A DNA stretch of 64,000 nt from NCBI GenBank assembly GCA_977017575.1, contig CDRNVI010000002.1, forward strand, positions 372,001 through 436,000. Direction: 5' to 3'. This DNA comes from Paramoeba atlantica (taxonomy: Eukaryota > Discosea). The position numbers and the translations under genes were made by a program. The first letter of the stretch is position 1, and the number at the start of each line of letters is the position of its first letter. Shown here in pieces: positions 44,181 through 55,309 of this stretch. The notes below the pieces were generated by a model. It ran no database searches. It was not told the origin of the DNA and was given only the letters and a program-made list of their open reading frames with translations.

Positions 44181-45383
44181 CATCGTGAGCCTGGTATTAG
44201 ACGGTTGTGTTTCAAAGGCGTCTCAGCTGCTAGACCAGGAAATAAGAGCGAAGGTCCTAAGCGACGCTTAAACTTTCCAAAAATTGCGCGAACTGCACCC
44301 GGAGATACCTACAACGTTCCGACTACCCAGTGATGCACCAATAACGGCGTGCATCGACCCACTCGAGCTGCGAGAAGCAGGGAGACGGATGGCAAAAGTC
44401 GCAGCGCCTGGCCCCACAGGAACCACCGATTCCATATTGCGAATGCTCCTAGACGATGAAATATGCTGCTTAAGCCTTTCGCATATGATGACCGACCTGA
44501 TCAACGGATCGCTGTCCAAAGAGGTCATGAAACGACTACTACGTGCGCGAATTGTCGCAATACCCAAGCCTGATCAAGGTGTACGCCCGGTAGCTGTAGG
44601 GGAAGTATGGCTAAAACTTGCGGAAATAGTTCTGCTCCAACGTCACGAGAAAAAACTAACTCCACTTTTCGTACCTCTGCAATACGGAGTAATGATCAAG
44701 TCCGGGTGCGAAAAAGTAGTTCACGAGCTTGCAGAACGATACTCGGAAGGTTGCGCGATTTTGTCTATTGATCTCCAAAATGCATTCAACTCGCCATCCC
44801 GGGACGATATCGCAAGAGCTGTGTTTGGCCAATGCACTCTCAGACCGTTCCAGCGCTTGTTCTACGCAGAGTATGGAACCCCCTCTGAGCTTTTGTACTA
44901 TGGTAGGGACGGAGAGCTATTCGACGTGTTGTCCAGCTCTGCAGGAGTACGCCAAGGGTCGCCCTTGTCAACAATCTTATTCTGCGCATTCCTGCAGCCA
45001 GTTTTGGAAACTATTAAAGCCGAGTACCCACAGATGCACGTTTATGCTTTTATCGACGATAGGAATTTTGCATCGAAAGACACCGTACTTTTGACAAGTG
45101 CATTCGCAAGACTTAAAGAATTACTTCAACAGAGGCTTATCGAACTGTCTCCCACCAAATGTTTATGGCTTGAAGGTACCAATCACATTTGCATCCCGAA
45201 CGAACTACGCGAACAAGGGATAAAAACGGAGTCACATGCCATGAAAGTATTGGGTGCGTACGTGGGAGATGCCACTGAGGTAAAAGGGCAATTGTTATTG
45301 AAGCTGAAAAAGCATCGAACCGCCTTCCGCCGCCTCGAACAAATGGGCGCCAGCAACATATCCCTTCTTCTACTATCTAATTG
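44180..45383 (+). pseudogene. SL-LINE copy L7, RT part
   Basis: It starts in mid-protein at LDGCVSKASQLLDQEI. One stop (44270) precedes a long frame with MAKVAAPGPTGTTD, RPVAVGEVWLKLAE, IDLQNAFNSPSRDDIA, GVRQGSPLSTILFC and FIDD (at about 45049). It ends at SNISLLLLS where the outer VIPER-like element begins. The C-terminal piece at 54583-55205 probably belongs to the same copy, though about 230 residues are missing between them. Confidence 0.8.
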
Positions 45384-45546
45384 AAGTCTACGGAAAGAAT
45401 TTTGCTAGAAGATTATATAGGTTATTGAGATGATTTTATAGCATAGTGATTGTATTTCATATGTTCAAGTTGATATGTAGAATATTGGTTCATACGTTTT
45501 CATCTGTGCGTATAGATTTTATTCTCGCTTTACGAACAAAAAAGAA

Positions 45547-46599
45547 ATGGTACTACCGTCTACGAGGGATTTAGTTGCGCGTACTCGGAGCAGCTCTCCG
45601 TTAGAAAGTCTACATCGTGAGGAATCGCAACGCGAAGAACAACGTGAAGATGGAGGTCGAAAAAACCCGTTGAATGTCAATCGTATGCGTGCCATTTGTA
45701 CTCGAATTCGGGAGTTCCTTATGTTGATGCCGGGAGAAAGTCCCGCTCTTGGCATTACCGCGGAGTGGAAACGGAAAGACTCGCCTAATTCAGAGATTCG
45801 TAAGACGACGGCAAAAGTTCGCAAGGAAGGTTTGGACCTATGGGAAAATGAAGCAAGTAAGGAATATCCGTTTCCGCATCCTGACATGAATTATTATGAT
45901 ATTGAAATTGATTCGGAAATTAACCAGGAACAAATGGAAGAGGAAGCCCAAGTGGAGAATGAGATTGGTGAGCACATGGACCCCAATAATTTGGATCCGT
46001 ACGAGCCCATCACTTTCGAGGCATGGATTATGTCGGCGGACAAATTCAAAGTGCGAGATTTGATACGGGAGTTGAAAGATGCGCCTGAATTCGGTTTACG
46101 CATAGATCAATTCTTTGTGGATCGAACCTTTATCAAACAACAAGAACGGAATTTTGAGAACCTTTTCGTAAAGTGGATCATCTACGCTCGATAAACCCCG
46201 AATTGGAACAAAGGCACATATCTGGAAATCGGTAAAGGTATCATACAACTCTTACGCGACTCATACTGGAAGGCACGAAGAATGGATGTGGAAGCGGTGC
46301 ACCAGAAAATGAGCAAAGATGAACGTCCTCAAGATAAATTTTACCAGCACATTGCAGAGCAGATGGAGGAGCGTAACAAGCAGTGGAACAAAAGTGTGTC
46401 TATGCGAGGACGGGGACGAGGATTTCGCGGTGGAATGACCAGTTATCGAGGGCGAAGCTACGCTCAGAATGAATTATTATGCTATCATTGTCGTGAACCG
46501 GGGCATATGCAACGATTTTGTCCTGCATTGAAGAAAGAACAAGAGGATTTTCGTCGCAGGGTGACTGGCCCTGCCGAACAAGGCAGCAAAAGGTATTAG
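45547..46599 (+). pseudogene. Gag-like region of the outer VIPER-like element (fossil)
   Basis: An N-terminal polar region is followed by a helical domain (FKVRDLIRELKDAPEFGLRI) that is also present in the inner element's Gag (LRVRDLIRDLRVHPEFGLLL). An Arg/Gly stretch and a CCHC knuckle (CYHCREPGHMQRFC) follow. The region has about one break. The knuckle type is typical for nucleic-acid-binding Gag proteins. Confidence 0.75.
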
Positions 46600-46623
46600 G
46601 AATACCACACCCAAACGGCCAGT

Positions 46624-47736
46624 ATGAAATCTGCAAGAACATCGCGAGGAAACAAGAAACGTTTATTGAACCAGAAACCAATCAATCTGCAAGTAACAAA
46701 CAAGAGGAAGCCAGCAAGCACTTTCGAACGAATCTCGAAACATCGAAAGCTGGATGCACCATGTGTGAAATGCACGAAAGGCAGACCGCTCTCTTCTATG
46801 AAATTGTATGGAGGTACTTTGAGCTTACAAACCAATTGGCATGCAAAGCAGGATTTGCTGAAGCACATGATAGGAATAAAAGAAATTACACCTCAAATCA
46901 AATACGCCATGGATGCGATGTCCCAGACATGGACGAACGGCACATGGAACACAAGAAGCAGGCTATGGGAAAAATTGAGCACATTTTGCCGGTGGCGAAA
47001 CATAGATGTCAATCCGATTCATGCTGTAGCGTTCTTAACACAGCTGCCGATAGCGTTCCAAACAAAGTTGACGTACGCCAGGAACTTACAAACATTGCTC
47101 AACCTCATGACAGCAAACACACTACCCCTAAAGCTATATTGCCGCGCACTACAAGCACAGGGAGCCGAAGAACCAATCCACCAAATGAAGCCATTAACAC
47201 CAGAGCTATTAAAACACACCAGAAGCCGCTTACCTCACCGAGAAAGTCTTGCGCTTCTGCTGTCGTGGAAAGCAGCGGCACGATGGTCCGAAACAGCGGC
47301 TCTGACAAGGGACAGATTTGTGGAGGTGAACAATCATCAAGTAGTCATACGGTGGGGGAGAATGACGAAAGCTTCACGATACAATCCTTACCGGCGGTCG
47401 ATGTACACAGTTGTGACGGGACCCGGTACATCAGAGATAGCAAATTTTGTAAGGACCTTAAAGCGGCACCAACCCTTGACAGAAACGACAGTAAGACAAA
47501 TGGACCGTCTTTTAGTCCAAATACTGGGGCCAGGATACGGCACCCATTCAGTGAAACGCGGCGCAGTTACTCATCTGTTCAAAGAAGTGGCCAAGGGAGA
47601 AATACCGTTGGAAACGGTGCAAACGCTAGCCAATCATCAGGAAGTAAGCTCTCTACTCAGGTACAATGCGGATCCCATAACGACAGCGTTGGCCCTCGGA
47701 ACACAACAAGCCACGCAGAAGCTGCCGACGCATTAG
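46624..47736 (+). CDS. Tyrosine recombinase of the outer VIPER-like element (fossil)
   Basis: 370 codons, frame open. The catalytic set is visible: AARWSETAAL (Arg), THSVKRGAVTH (His-x-x-Arg-type box) and LANHQEVSSLLRY (His and Tyr). An N-terminal core-binding region contains TYARNLQTLLNLM. It overlaps, in another frame, the end of the region leading to the RT. Such recombinases integrate circular DNA copies without target duplication. Confidence 0.85.
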   Translation: MKSARTSRGNKKRLLNQKPINLQVTNKRKPASTFERISKHRKLDAPCVKCTKGRPLSSMKLYGGTLSLQTNWHAKQDLLKHMIGIKEITPQIKYAMDAMSQTWTNGTWNTRSRLWEKLSTFCRWRNIDVNPIHAVAFLTQLPIAFQTKLTYARNLQTLLNLMTANTLPLKLYCRALQAQGAEEPIHQMKPLTPELLKHTRSRLPHRESLALLLSWKAAARWSETAALTRDRFVEVNNHQVVIRWGRMTKASRYNPYRRSMYTVVTGPGTSEIANFVRTLKRHQPLTETTVRQMDRLLVQILGPGYGTHSVKRGAVTHLFKEVAKGEIPLETVQTLANHQEVSSLLRYNADPITTALALGTQQATQKLPTH

Positions 47737-48881
47737 AGGAGGAGCAAGCATACCGCCAGTTTATGCGGGATATCCCGTATATCAAGACCAAGTATACAAT
47801 ATTACGAACGAGAAGGTCTTCTAAAGTTGCAAGTAAGGTTGACATGAAAATTCCTTTGCATGTAAAACATGGAATTCCACGTATGGACGTGGATAAAGTA
47901 TTTGACTTATTGAACAATGAGGCCAAAGAAAGGTATAATAAGTTGTGGAAGATGATATGCTCGACCGAGGGTTCTGTAAGCGTAGGCAGTCAAGGAATTC
48001 AGGACAAATCAGTTTCGACTATGTTTTTGTGCGACAGCGATGTGATGAGTTTGATAGAAACGGGCGTTGTGTCCAAGGTAACGCCGGAAGACCTTACATC
48101 ACGACCGACCATTCAAATCATTTTACCATTTACTGTTATTGAAACCGATGAGCATGATACACTTGAATGTCGTCGATTTATTGCATGGTGTAAGGAGGAT
48201 AATGAACGATTAAAAGATTTGTACGTCCCGTATGTGCCGTTGCGACATGGATCATACTATCTACATCGGGCTAGTTACGAGTTTGGACTAAAGAGAGATC
48301 TTGCGTGTGGCTTCTATCAAATACGACTTCCCGAACATGCACGTGCCAAATTTAGGTTCTCAGATAAGGAAGGAGCGACATACGAATTAAATGTATTGCC
48401 CATGGGCCACAGATGTGCCCCAGAACTAATGCACATGATCACAGCTGCTCTCGCAGGCGACCCCAATTACTGCAACAGAGAACAAAGCTTTACAACAAGT
48501 GCTTTGGATATATACATTGATGGATTTCGGTGTGCAGGGGATTACGATGCAGTCAAGAAGTTCGGAGATTTTGTCAATAAAAGGGCGGTTTTCATTGGGG
48601 CAAAATATAAGGATGCAGAAGAAGAACCTAAAAAACAATACGTCTTTAATGGCGTGCACTATGATCATCGTACTGCGAAAGTTTGTCTGGCGCCAAAAAT
48701 TATTCATCGGTTATCAAAGGATATCTACTTTGGAATTTCGTATGGACAGTTGGAGTCATCTGTAGGAAGATTACTTCACGCATCAATGGTTTTGCGGAAA
48801 TCGATTCCGGAGCATCATTTTGCTTTGAAGTTAGTAAGAAGGCGCATTAACGCTTTAAACCGTGATCCAAAACTTTTGTAC
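47737..48881 (+). pseudogene. Reverse transcriptase part of the outer VIPER-like element (fossil)
   Basis: It begins LEEEQAYRQFMRDIPYIKTK. RT landmarks are IPLHVKHGIPRMDVDKV, RRFIAWCKEDNERLKDL, LACGFYQIRLPEHARAKFRF, NVLPMGHRCAPELM and YIDG in place of the more usual YxDD. The coding region is cut at 48881 by the inner element; the RNase H part lies beyond it. Confidence 0.8.
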
Positions 48882-48917
48882 CCTTCTTACTTTCTTTTAC
48901 CCTTTTCAAATTGCGTT

Positions 48918-49958
48918 ATGACCAGCATTCTTAATACTGTTCGTCGCACGCTGTCGATGGGGAGGCCACAGAGTCCTATACGAGAAGATCCGGCATCTCC
49001 CAACCCTGTCGATCCGAGTCTGCAATACGGGGGACAACGTACGACGCTGAACCCGGAGCAAGTGGCGGCTTTGCTTAGGGGGGGAACAGGCTCTGCAGCG
49101 ATGTCTGACGAGGATAAGGCGGAATTCGCGCAAAAAGTCCGGACTTTGATCCTTAAGGGTTACGATGTGTCTGTAGAAGCCGTGTGGGGTCACCATGGGG
49201 ATGCAGTGCGCGAAACTGTGATTGGCAACGTTCGTCTGAAATCCGACGATTCAGGAGGCATTGAAGCCGTTTGGAACGATGATCCCGGCATGGCATACGA
49301 CTTTCCTTTTCCAGACATCGAATATTATTCGTTGGAAATTACCCGGGTGCGAGCAAAGATGCCTGGAGGGCGCAAAGCGGACGAAGAACCTAAGACTCCT
49401 AATGCGCCTATCACCGATCCGGCTCGTTTCACCGCAAACGATCCTCTAACATGGGGCCCGTGGCTAGAATCCGAGGATGAGTTACGCGTACGAGACCTTA
49501 TCCGTGATTTACGCGTCCATCCTGAATTTGGTTTGTTACTGAACGCTCCTCCTATCCGTGAACGTCTATCTAAAATAGTCCAAGAGTGGATCCAAGCGGC
49601 ACGAGTTTTTCCCCTATGGCGAGAGGAACATTTTCTCGAAATCGTACGCACAGCCATCGAAGAACTGCGAAACCACTATTGGGCCTCATCCGGAATTCAA
49701 GTCGAACGTGTACAATTAAAACTCCACAAGGATGATGACACTAAGGATGCGTACTCGAAGGCAGTTGCGGAGGAAAAGCTGCGCCACATGAGTGTTTCAA
49801 AAATCGCCACTAATCGCCCGGCCTTTCTTTGCTATCGATGCCACAAGCCAGGTCACTTTCGCGCCAACTGCCCATTAAATCAATCTTCTACGCGTTCGAC
49901 CCCGGGTTTTCGGGGCGGGGTGACGAGCGGCACAACAGGTGCAAAGAGGAGCCAATAG
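48918..49958 (+). CDS. Gag-like protein of the inner VIPER-like element (fossil)
   Basis: 347 codons from MTSILNTVRRTLSMGRPQSP. The middle contains DPLTWGPWLESEDELRVRDL, and a CCHC knuckle (CYRCHKPGHFRANC) is followed by a Gly/Arg/Ser tail. The start is the first ATG after the terminal repeat. The same frame fuses by chance with the outer element's RT upstream. Confidence 0.8.
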   Translation: MTSILNTVRRTLSMGRPQSPIREDPASPNPVDPSLQYGGQRTTLNPEQVAALLRGGTGSAAMSDEDKAEFAQKVRTLILKGYDVSVEAVWGHHGDAVRETVIGNVRLKSDDSGGIEAVWNDDPGMAYDFPFPDIEYYSLEITRVRAKMPGGRKADEEPKTPNAPITDPARFTANDPLTWGPWLESEDELRVRDLIRDLRVHPEFGLLLNAPPIRERLSKIVQEWIQAARVFPLWREEHFLEIVRTAIEELRNHYWASSGIQVERVQLKLHKDDDTKDAYSKAVAEEKLRHMSVSKIATNRPAFLCYRCHKPGHFRANCPLNQSSTRSTPGFRGGVTSGTTGAKRSQ

Positions 49959-50199
49959 GCCAGGTTCCCCACCCCTTATATCGCTCGTGCCTGTCCGCTG
50001 AAGAAGCGGCGGGTGATTTATCCAGGTATATTCTGCAATTCATCACTGCACTCTGCAGGGAAGGTGCGTGCCTTCACGGCATGTCACGGAACGGTACTGC
50101 ATTCGCCACGGAATCCGGTGGCGGAATTAACGACAAAGTCAAATATCCCTCAAGCCAAACGCCAACGCCTGCAACCGCAAGCCAAAGAACCTCAAGAAA

Positions 50200-51137
50200 T
50201 GCGTCCCGCGGGAGACAACACCAGGGAAACAAAATTGCGCTCAGTCCAGCAAAAACTAACATATACAATTCTAAATCTACCGCCTCTGAGTCCTATCGCA
50301 CGTCAGATTCAAAGCGCAATCAATCCAATGTGGATAAATGCTACATGGCTAACGAGGGCGCGACTTTGGGAAAGACTGGGAAAGTTTTGTCTACAAAGCG
50401 GTTTTCCGCGAGATCCAGTACACGCCGTCCTTTTCTTAAATCAACTCGATCTCGCACCAGCAACACTGTTAAGCTACACCCGAAATCTCCAGACGGTGTT
50501 TCAACTAAGCCAAAAGGATCCAATCCCACTCAAAATGTTCGCGAAAGCCCTACAAGCAAGGGGGGCTCTCGAGCCTACTCGTCAGATGGAACCGATTACT
50601 CCATGGCAGCTGCGCCGGCTCAGGGAAAAATTGTCGTTAAGCGAAGGGATAGCCGCCTTGATTTGTTGGAAGGCTGCGGCCAGATGGACAGAGGTGGCCG
50701 AACTGACTCTGGAACGATTTGTGTGACATCAACCAAACGAAGTAATAATTTATTGGGGGAGGAATACAAAATCGACGCGTCTCAACCCGTACCGGCTATC
50801 GATGTGCACAGCGATCCAAGGGGAAGGAACTCAGGAGATCGCAAATTACGTCCAATTCATGGGGGAAGGCCAACGCATAGCGAGTACAACGGTTCGGGAG
50901 ATGGACCGAAAGATGCAGAGGATTCTAGGTCCGGGATTTGGAACACATTCCCTGAAGCGCGGCGCGATAACTCACCTTTTCAGCGAGGTGGCGCACGGAC
51001 ACGTCGCTCTCTCCGACGTTCAAAACATAGCAAAGCATCAATGCATAAACTCCCTCTTGCGATACAACGGCAACCTTATTACGACGGCGAAAGCCCTCGG
51101 TACTCAGCGAGCTTCGGTTCTCCTCCCAATACAATGA
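50200..51137 (+). pseudogene. Tyrosine recombinase of the inner VIPER-like element (fossil)
   Basis: The core-binding region (LLSYTRNLQTVFQLSQK) and catalytic segments AARWTEVAEL, THSLKRGAITHLF and IAKHQCINSLLRY match the outer recombinase. About one break lies in it. It overlaps in another frame the long open frame leading into the RT. Confidence 0.75.
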
Positions 51138-52735
51138 CTCAAAAGGATGTAAATCTTTGTTTTGATCAAATACCGCACGTTCGACGATACAGCATTATTT
51201 GCGCGCGCCGTACATCCCGTCTTGCACGTACCGAAGATATGGACCTTCCCCTACACGTTAAAGTTGGAATACCCGTTATGGATGTACAAAAAGTAAAGAA
51301 TTGGATGAGCCCTGAAGCGCGCCGCCGGCTTGAAACGGTAATAGGTGAATTATTTAATACACGACTAGGAGCCCAACCAGAGCCTTCAACAAAAGGTAAT
51401 CTTGTAAATGCCGACATCACGGGTTTACTTGAAGCCGGAGTGATAGAAAGAGTGGAGGAGGACGACATACGCCGGTATCCAACGCTGCAATACGTAATTC
51501 CATTCACGGTAGTCGAATCCGACGAGGAAGGCAACGATAGGCGCCGTTTCATATCATGGACCAAGGATGATAACTTGCGATTAAAAGACTACAAGTCAGA
51601 CGTGCCTTTGTTGCATCCTTCTCGTTATCTCCATGAGGCTGCCGAAGAAGCGGGGGTGAAGCGCGATCTCCGATGTGGATTTTATCAAGTTCCAATTCCG
51701 CGCCAGGCTCGTGCCAAATTTCGCTTTCGAGATCTAAATGGCGTCTTACACCAGATGAAGGTTATGCCAATGGGGCACCGATGCGCCCCTGAAATTATGA
51801 ACAAGATTACAGCTACACTAGCAGGCGATCTGGCGGTATGCAAACCCGAACTAGTTTCATGCATTGGATCTGTGGACGTCTATATAGACGGGATTCGTTT
51901 CGCAGGATCTCGAGAACAAGCTGATAAATTTGTGAAATTCGTGGATTCACGGTGTAAGGAAGTGGGAGGTTTGTTCAAGGAGGCTGGTTTTGACCCCTCC
52001 ACTGAATATGTTTTTAACGGCGTCTTCTACAATCACGTAACCCATAAGGTCAACCTGGGGCCTAGGGTTATACGGAAAATGTCACGAGATCGGTTTCGTA
52101 ATATTATGTACTCTCAATTGGAGACGGCGGTGGGGCGCCTCCTCTATGCAGCAGCGGTCTTGGGTCATATTATTCCAGACTATCATTTCCCCTTAAAGAT
52201 TGTTAGACGACGTATCAATGAGTTAAACCGATGCCCCGAACTCGCACATCAACCGGTTCCTCTTCCGACAGCCACCCGATCGATTCTCGCGAATTGGCGT
52301 GATATCATTTTGGTCAATGAGCCTATATCACCACCTCCGCATCCTGACGTTGTCCCGCATAAACACCGACTGTACACGGATGCGTCAGCTAAAGGATGGG
52401 GCGCGGTTCTTTACCGGGACGACGGACAAGTGATTATTGTTGGCGATAAATGGCAACCTGAGTTCAAATACGAAGTGAATCACGCTGAGGCGATGGCCGT
52501 TCGACTTGCGTTTGAAAAACTGACACACCACTTTCAAAAAGGAACCTGTGTTGATTTGTTTATTGACAACACCTCTTGCCAAGCAGCATTCAACCGCAAG
52601 ATCGCGAAATCCGACAGTATTGCCGGAGAGCTCAAGCGTGTGTTGAAGACAAATCAGAACCTTGGCGTATGTATCATGGCACGTTATGTGAGATCTGCCG
52701 AAAACCCAGCGGACCCTATCAGCCGCACCGGATAA
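51133..52735 (+). CDS. RT and RNase H of the inner VIPER-like element (fossil)
   Basis: From about MTQKDVNLCFDQIPHVRRYS. The RT has IPLHV-type LPLHVKVGIPVMDVQKVKNW, RRFISWTKDDNLRLKDYK, LRCGFYQVPIPRQARAKFRF, KVMPMGHRCAPEIM and YIDG. RNase H has LYTDASAKGWGAVLYRDDGQ (first Asp), EAMAVRLAF (Glu), LFIDNTSCQAAFNRK (Asp) and a C-terminal ENPADPISR. The same frame is open further upstream to 49829, overlapping the recombinase, where it is probably not protein. Confidence 0.85.
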
Positions 52736-52969
52736 GCATGTATACATACATGTATGGAAACTCGCATAGGTATGAATGTACCATTAATTAGTAAGACTCA
52801 TTATATAGAATCAAAAAAAAAAATTAGCTATATAGAAAATATATACTATTCAATTTTATTACGCGGTAGGAATTCTTGAAAAACGTTACGAGTTTTTAGT
52901 AATTGGCCGCCACCATTTGCTACAAACACGTGCGCGCGGGAGTTTGGATTACGGGCGAACGGGTTGGTT

Positions 52970-53700
52970 CGCGGAGTTGGTGGACGGGATGCCCGTTCGT
53001 AAGTTTGAGGAGTTGTTGACTGGGTTTCTGTGATTGTTTTTATTATATTGGCCAGGTACCTTGATAATTCGTCAGATAGATATAGTTTATTGGAAACTAA
53101 AAATAGTCGGGATGATTGGACTGAAACTTTCATTGAAGCGATATATTACTAGGAAAATTGGTTTTAACATGGTTTACTTTCATTATGATGCAGGGGAGAG
53201 AAGACGTTGATTTCTAGAAGTATACGTTTAGAAATTTAGGATGATTGACATAATGGCCCTTCGGGGCACATAATATTTATATTATAAATTGTTTTTACAG
53301 ATTGTGGCCCCGAAAGGGGCACCCGTTGTTAGATGTAATGAGATTTATAATTTAGTAGTACTCGGGATGAAGTAATATATATTGTTTTTGTGTATAGCGA
53401 CACTCCTTCTTTTACCCTTTTCAAATTGCGCCCACCCACCAACCCCCAACCATTTCGCGGAGTTGGTGGACGGGATGCCCGTTCGTAAGTTTGAGGAGTT
53501 GTTGACTGGGTTTCTGTGATTGTTTTTATTATATTGGCCAGGTACCTTGATAATTCGTCAGATAGATATAGTTTATTGGAAACTAAAAATAGTCGGGATG
53601 ATTGGACTGAAACTTTCATTGAAGCGATATTTTACTAGGAAAATTGGTTTTAACATGGTTTACTTTCATTATGATGCAGGGGAGAGAAGACGTTGATTTC
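52970..53700 (+). repeat. Split terminal repeats B1-A2-B2 of the inner VIPER-like element
   Basis: B1 (52970-53214) and B2 (53455-53700) share about 245 bp running from CGGAGTTGGTGGACGGG to GACGTTGATTTC. Between them lies A2 (from TAGAAGTATACG to CAAATTGCG), which equals the left repeat of the element at 57192. A2 holds GCCC-TTCG-GGGC (53256) and GCCCC-GAAA-GGGGC (53307) stems, both with very stable tetraloops. Confidence 0.85.
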
Positions 53701-54192
53701 TTGTACGAACTGAGCCCTCTGCCGTATGCCGCTCGGATGGATCTTCAGGAGTGGACCCAAAGTATGGTCAACAACACGCCCATTTACCCTCCCCCACGCC
53801 CCGATACGGTCCCGCACTGCCATACACTTTTTACAGATGCTTCGTCGCACGGGTGGGGAGCGGTGTTGTATTTGGATCATGGACAGGTTGTGATCGCAGG
53901 TGAAAAGTGGCCAGATGACTTTGATTACGAAGTTAATAAAGCAGAAGTAAGAGCTGTTTCGAAAGCTTTTCAAAAATTCGATCAGTACTTTCGGGGAGGT
54001 ACTTGTGTTAAACTATTCGTGGATAACACATCATGCGTGTCTGCAATAAATCGAAAAATTACTTCGTCAGACGGCATAGCAGAAGAGCTGCGAAAGATAT
54101 TGGACTTCTTAAACAGGAAAGACATGGCAGTTGACTGCTCGTATGTGCACACATTGAAGAATCCGGCCGATGCACTGAGCCGAGGGCTATGA
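53701..54192 (+). pseudogene. RNase H part of the outer VIPER-like element (fossil)
   Basis: It resumes after the inner element with YELSPLPYAARMDLQEWTQS. RNase H landmarks are LFTDASSHGWGAVLYLDHGQ, AEVRAVSKAF, LFVDNTSCVSAINRK and the end LKNPADALSRGL. The reading frame to its end is open. Confidence 0.8.
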
Positions 54193-54582
54193 TACAGAAG
54201 TAGTTGTCGAATTTTTTTTTCAATTAGTATTTTCAAAGCGTGAGGTTCACATCATTAGGATATAAATTTACAATACGTTTTTTTTTCATAATTAAAGAAT
54301 TTTATTTTTCTAAACGTACAAAAAGGAAGGGACAACCCTTTGTTCGTTTACAACAGAGATCATAATGTTTTTTTTATTATTATTAGCAAAATCGACATCG
54401 AACTGGCGTGCGGGATAAAAATTGTATAAGACTTGCGATCGGGTGGTCGCCGCCGAGGCTACCCGTTCGCTAGAGAATATGCAGTTCGATGGAAATATTG
54501 TTAATGGGGTACCCCTTTTTGATTTTAGCATAAGACGCATGTTTTTGCAGAAAAGTGATGATATACTCAGAAGAGATCAATA
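54193..54582 (+). other. 3' region of the outer VIPER-like element
   Basis: Non-coding AT-rich sequence with T-runs and the hairpin at 54435-54470 (GCGATCGGGTGGTCG ... CTACCCGTTCGC). I could not recognise a second copy of an A or B repeat with confidence. Confidence 0.5.
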
Positions 54583-55205
54583 ATGCTCACCTCCGAGAAC
54601 GCGATCACACACGTCACTGGGTGCGTCAAGTGCACGGGAAACAACGCCTCATCTAAACATCACGCAATGGTGAAACGTCTGCACGAGTTATGTGCGAAGG
54701 CAGGAATACCGTGCGAATTGGAACCGAGACACCTATCTTCTTACAAATGCGCAGCCTGCGGAGACACTATAGAAGGAGATCGAAAAGTGGAACACCAACG
54801 AACATGCGGCACGGCATCTTTCCATCGCTCCGGTCCTGACTTGGCTATACACTGGGCATCGGGCGTCATGTATTACGATTTCACCATTGTGCACGAACTT
54901 TCGCAATCAAACCTAAGTCGAACCGGAACCCAACTTATGAAGGACGCCATTTCTCGAAAGGTCAAAACTTACGTAGCATCCGGGTTACTGAATTCCAGCC
55001 AGTTCCAGTGTGTGCCGATACTATCCGGAGGGGCCATGCACACAAAAACAAAGCAACTAATACATGCTCTCGCCGATGCGTGCGGATATGAACGGAACAG
55101 CACGGTACAGGACTTCACACTACGTCTCCAGGAATTGAACGGAGCCGTGGCCCTTTCCCAGCTGAAAAAATATTTGGTTTCACCCCTAGATGAAGATTCC
55201 TTCTA
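54583..55205 (+). pseudogene. SL-LINE C-terminal part, probably end of copy L7
   Basis: It starts inside the zinc finger (LTSENAITHVTGCVKC), then NASSKHHAMVKRLHELCAKA, CELEPRHLSSYKCAACGDTI and the endonuclease core RSGPDLAIHWASGVMYYDFT, ending LVSPLDEDSF. A 3' UTR of about 80 bp ends in a 9-base A-run at 55287-55295. Directly after that run the next SL-LINE copy begins. Confidence 0.8.
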
Positions 55206-55309
55206 GTGCTGCGTATGAAATTGTATTTGCTGATTTACTTCTATGTTTGGAGACTACAACAACAACTACATGGCTGTTTTAGAAACAAAAAAAAACACGG
55301 AGTTTAACG

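Larger units (their letters stand above)
48882..53700 (+). mobile_element. Inner VIPER-like retroelement with split terminal repeats, fossil
   Basis: Flanked by TTGTAC on both sides (48876-48881 and 53701-53706). It contains Gag, tyrosine recombinase, and RT plus RNase H. The 3' region has the split direct-repeat layout of tyrosine-recombinase retroelements: B1 (52970-53214), A2 (53215-53430), B2 (53455-53700), with only the last 30 or so bases of A at the left end. It looks nearly whole, with about one break in the recombinase. A short relative at 57192-58711 is almost identical over Gag and repeats, so activity was recent. Confidence 0.85.
45386..54582 (+). mobile_element. Outer VIPER-like (DIRS-class) retroelement, fossil
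   Basis: It is inserted in SL-LINE L7. Part order is Gag-like ORF with a CCHC knuckle, tyrosine recombinase, RT, RNase H, the order known for VIPER of trypanosomes. A second VIPER-like element (48882-53700) is inserted inside it, between RT and RNase H. The ends are AT-rich; the 3' region has a GC hairpin at 54435-54470. It is broken by the insertion and by about one other break. Recombinase and RT reading frames are well kept, so it is not very old. Confidence 0.8.

Noticed and set aside
46518-49958. A single 1146-aa protein
   Set aside because: This open frame is a chance fusion of an overlap with the outer recombinase, the outer RT and the inner element's Gag across an insertion boundary.
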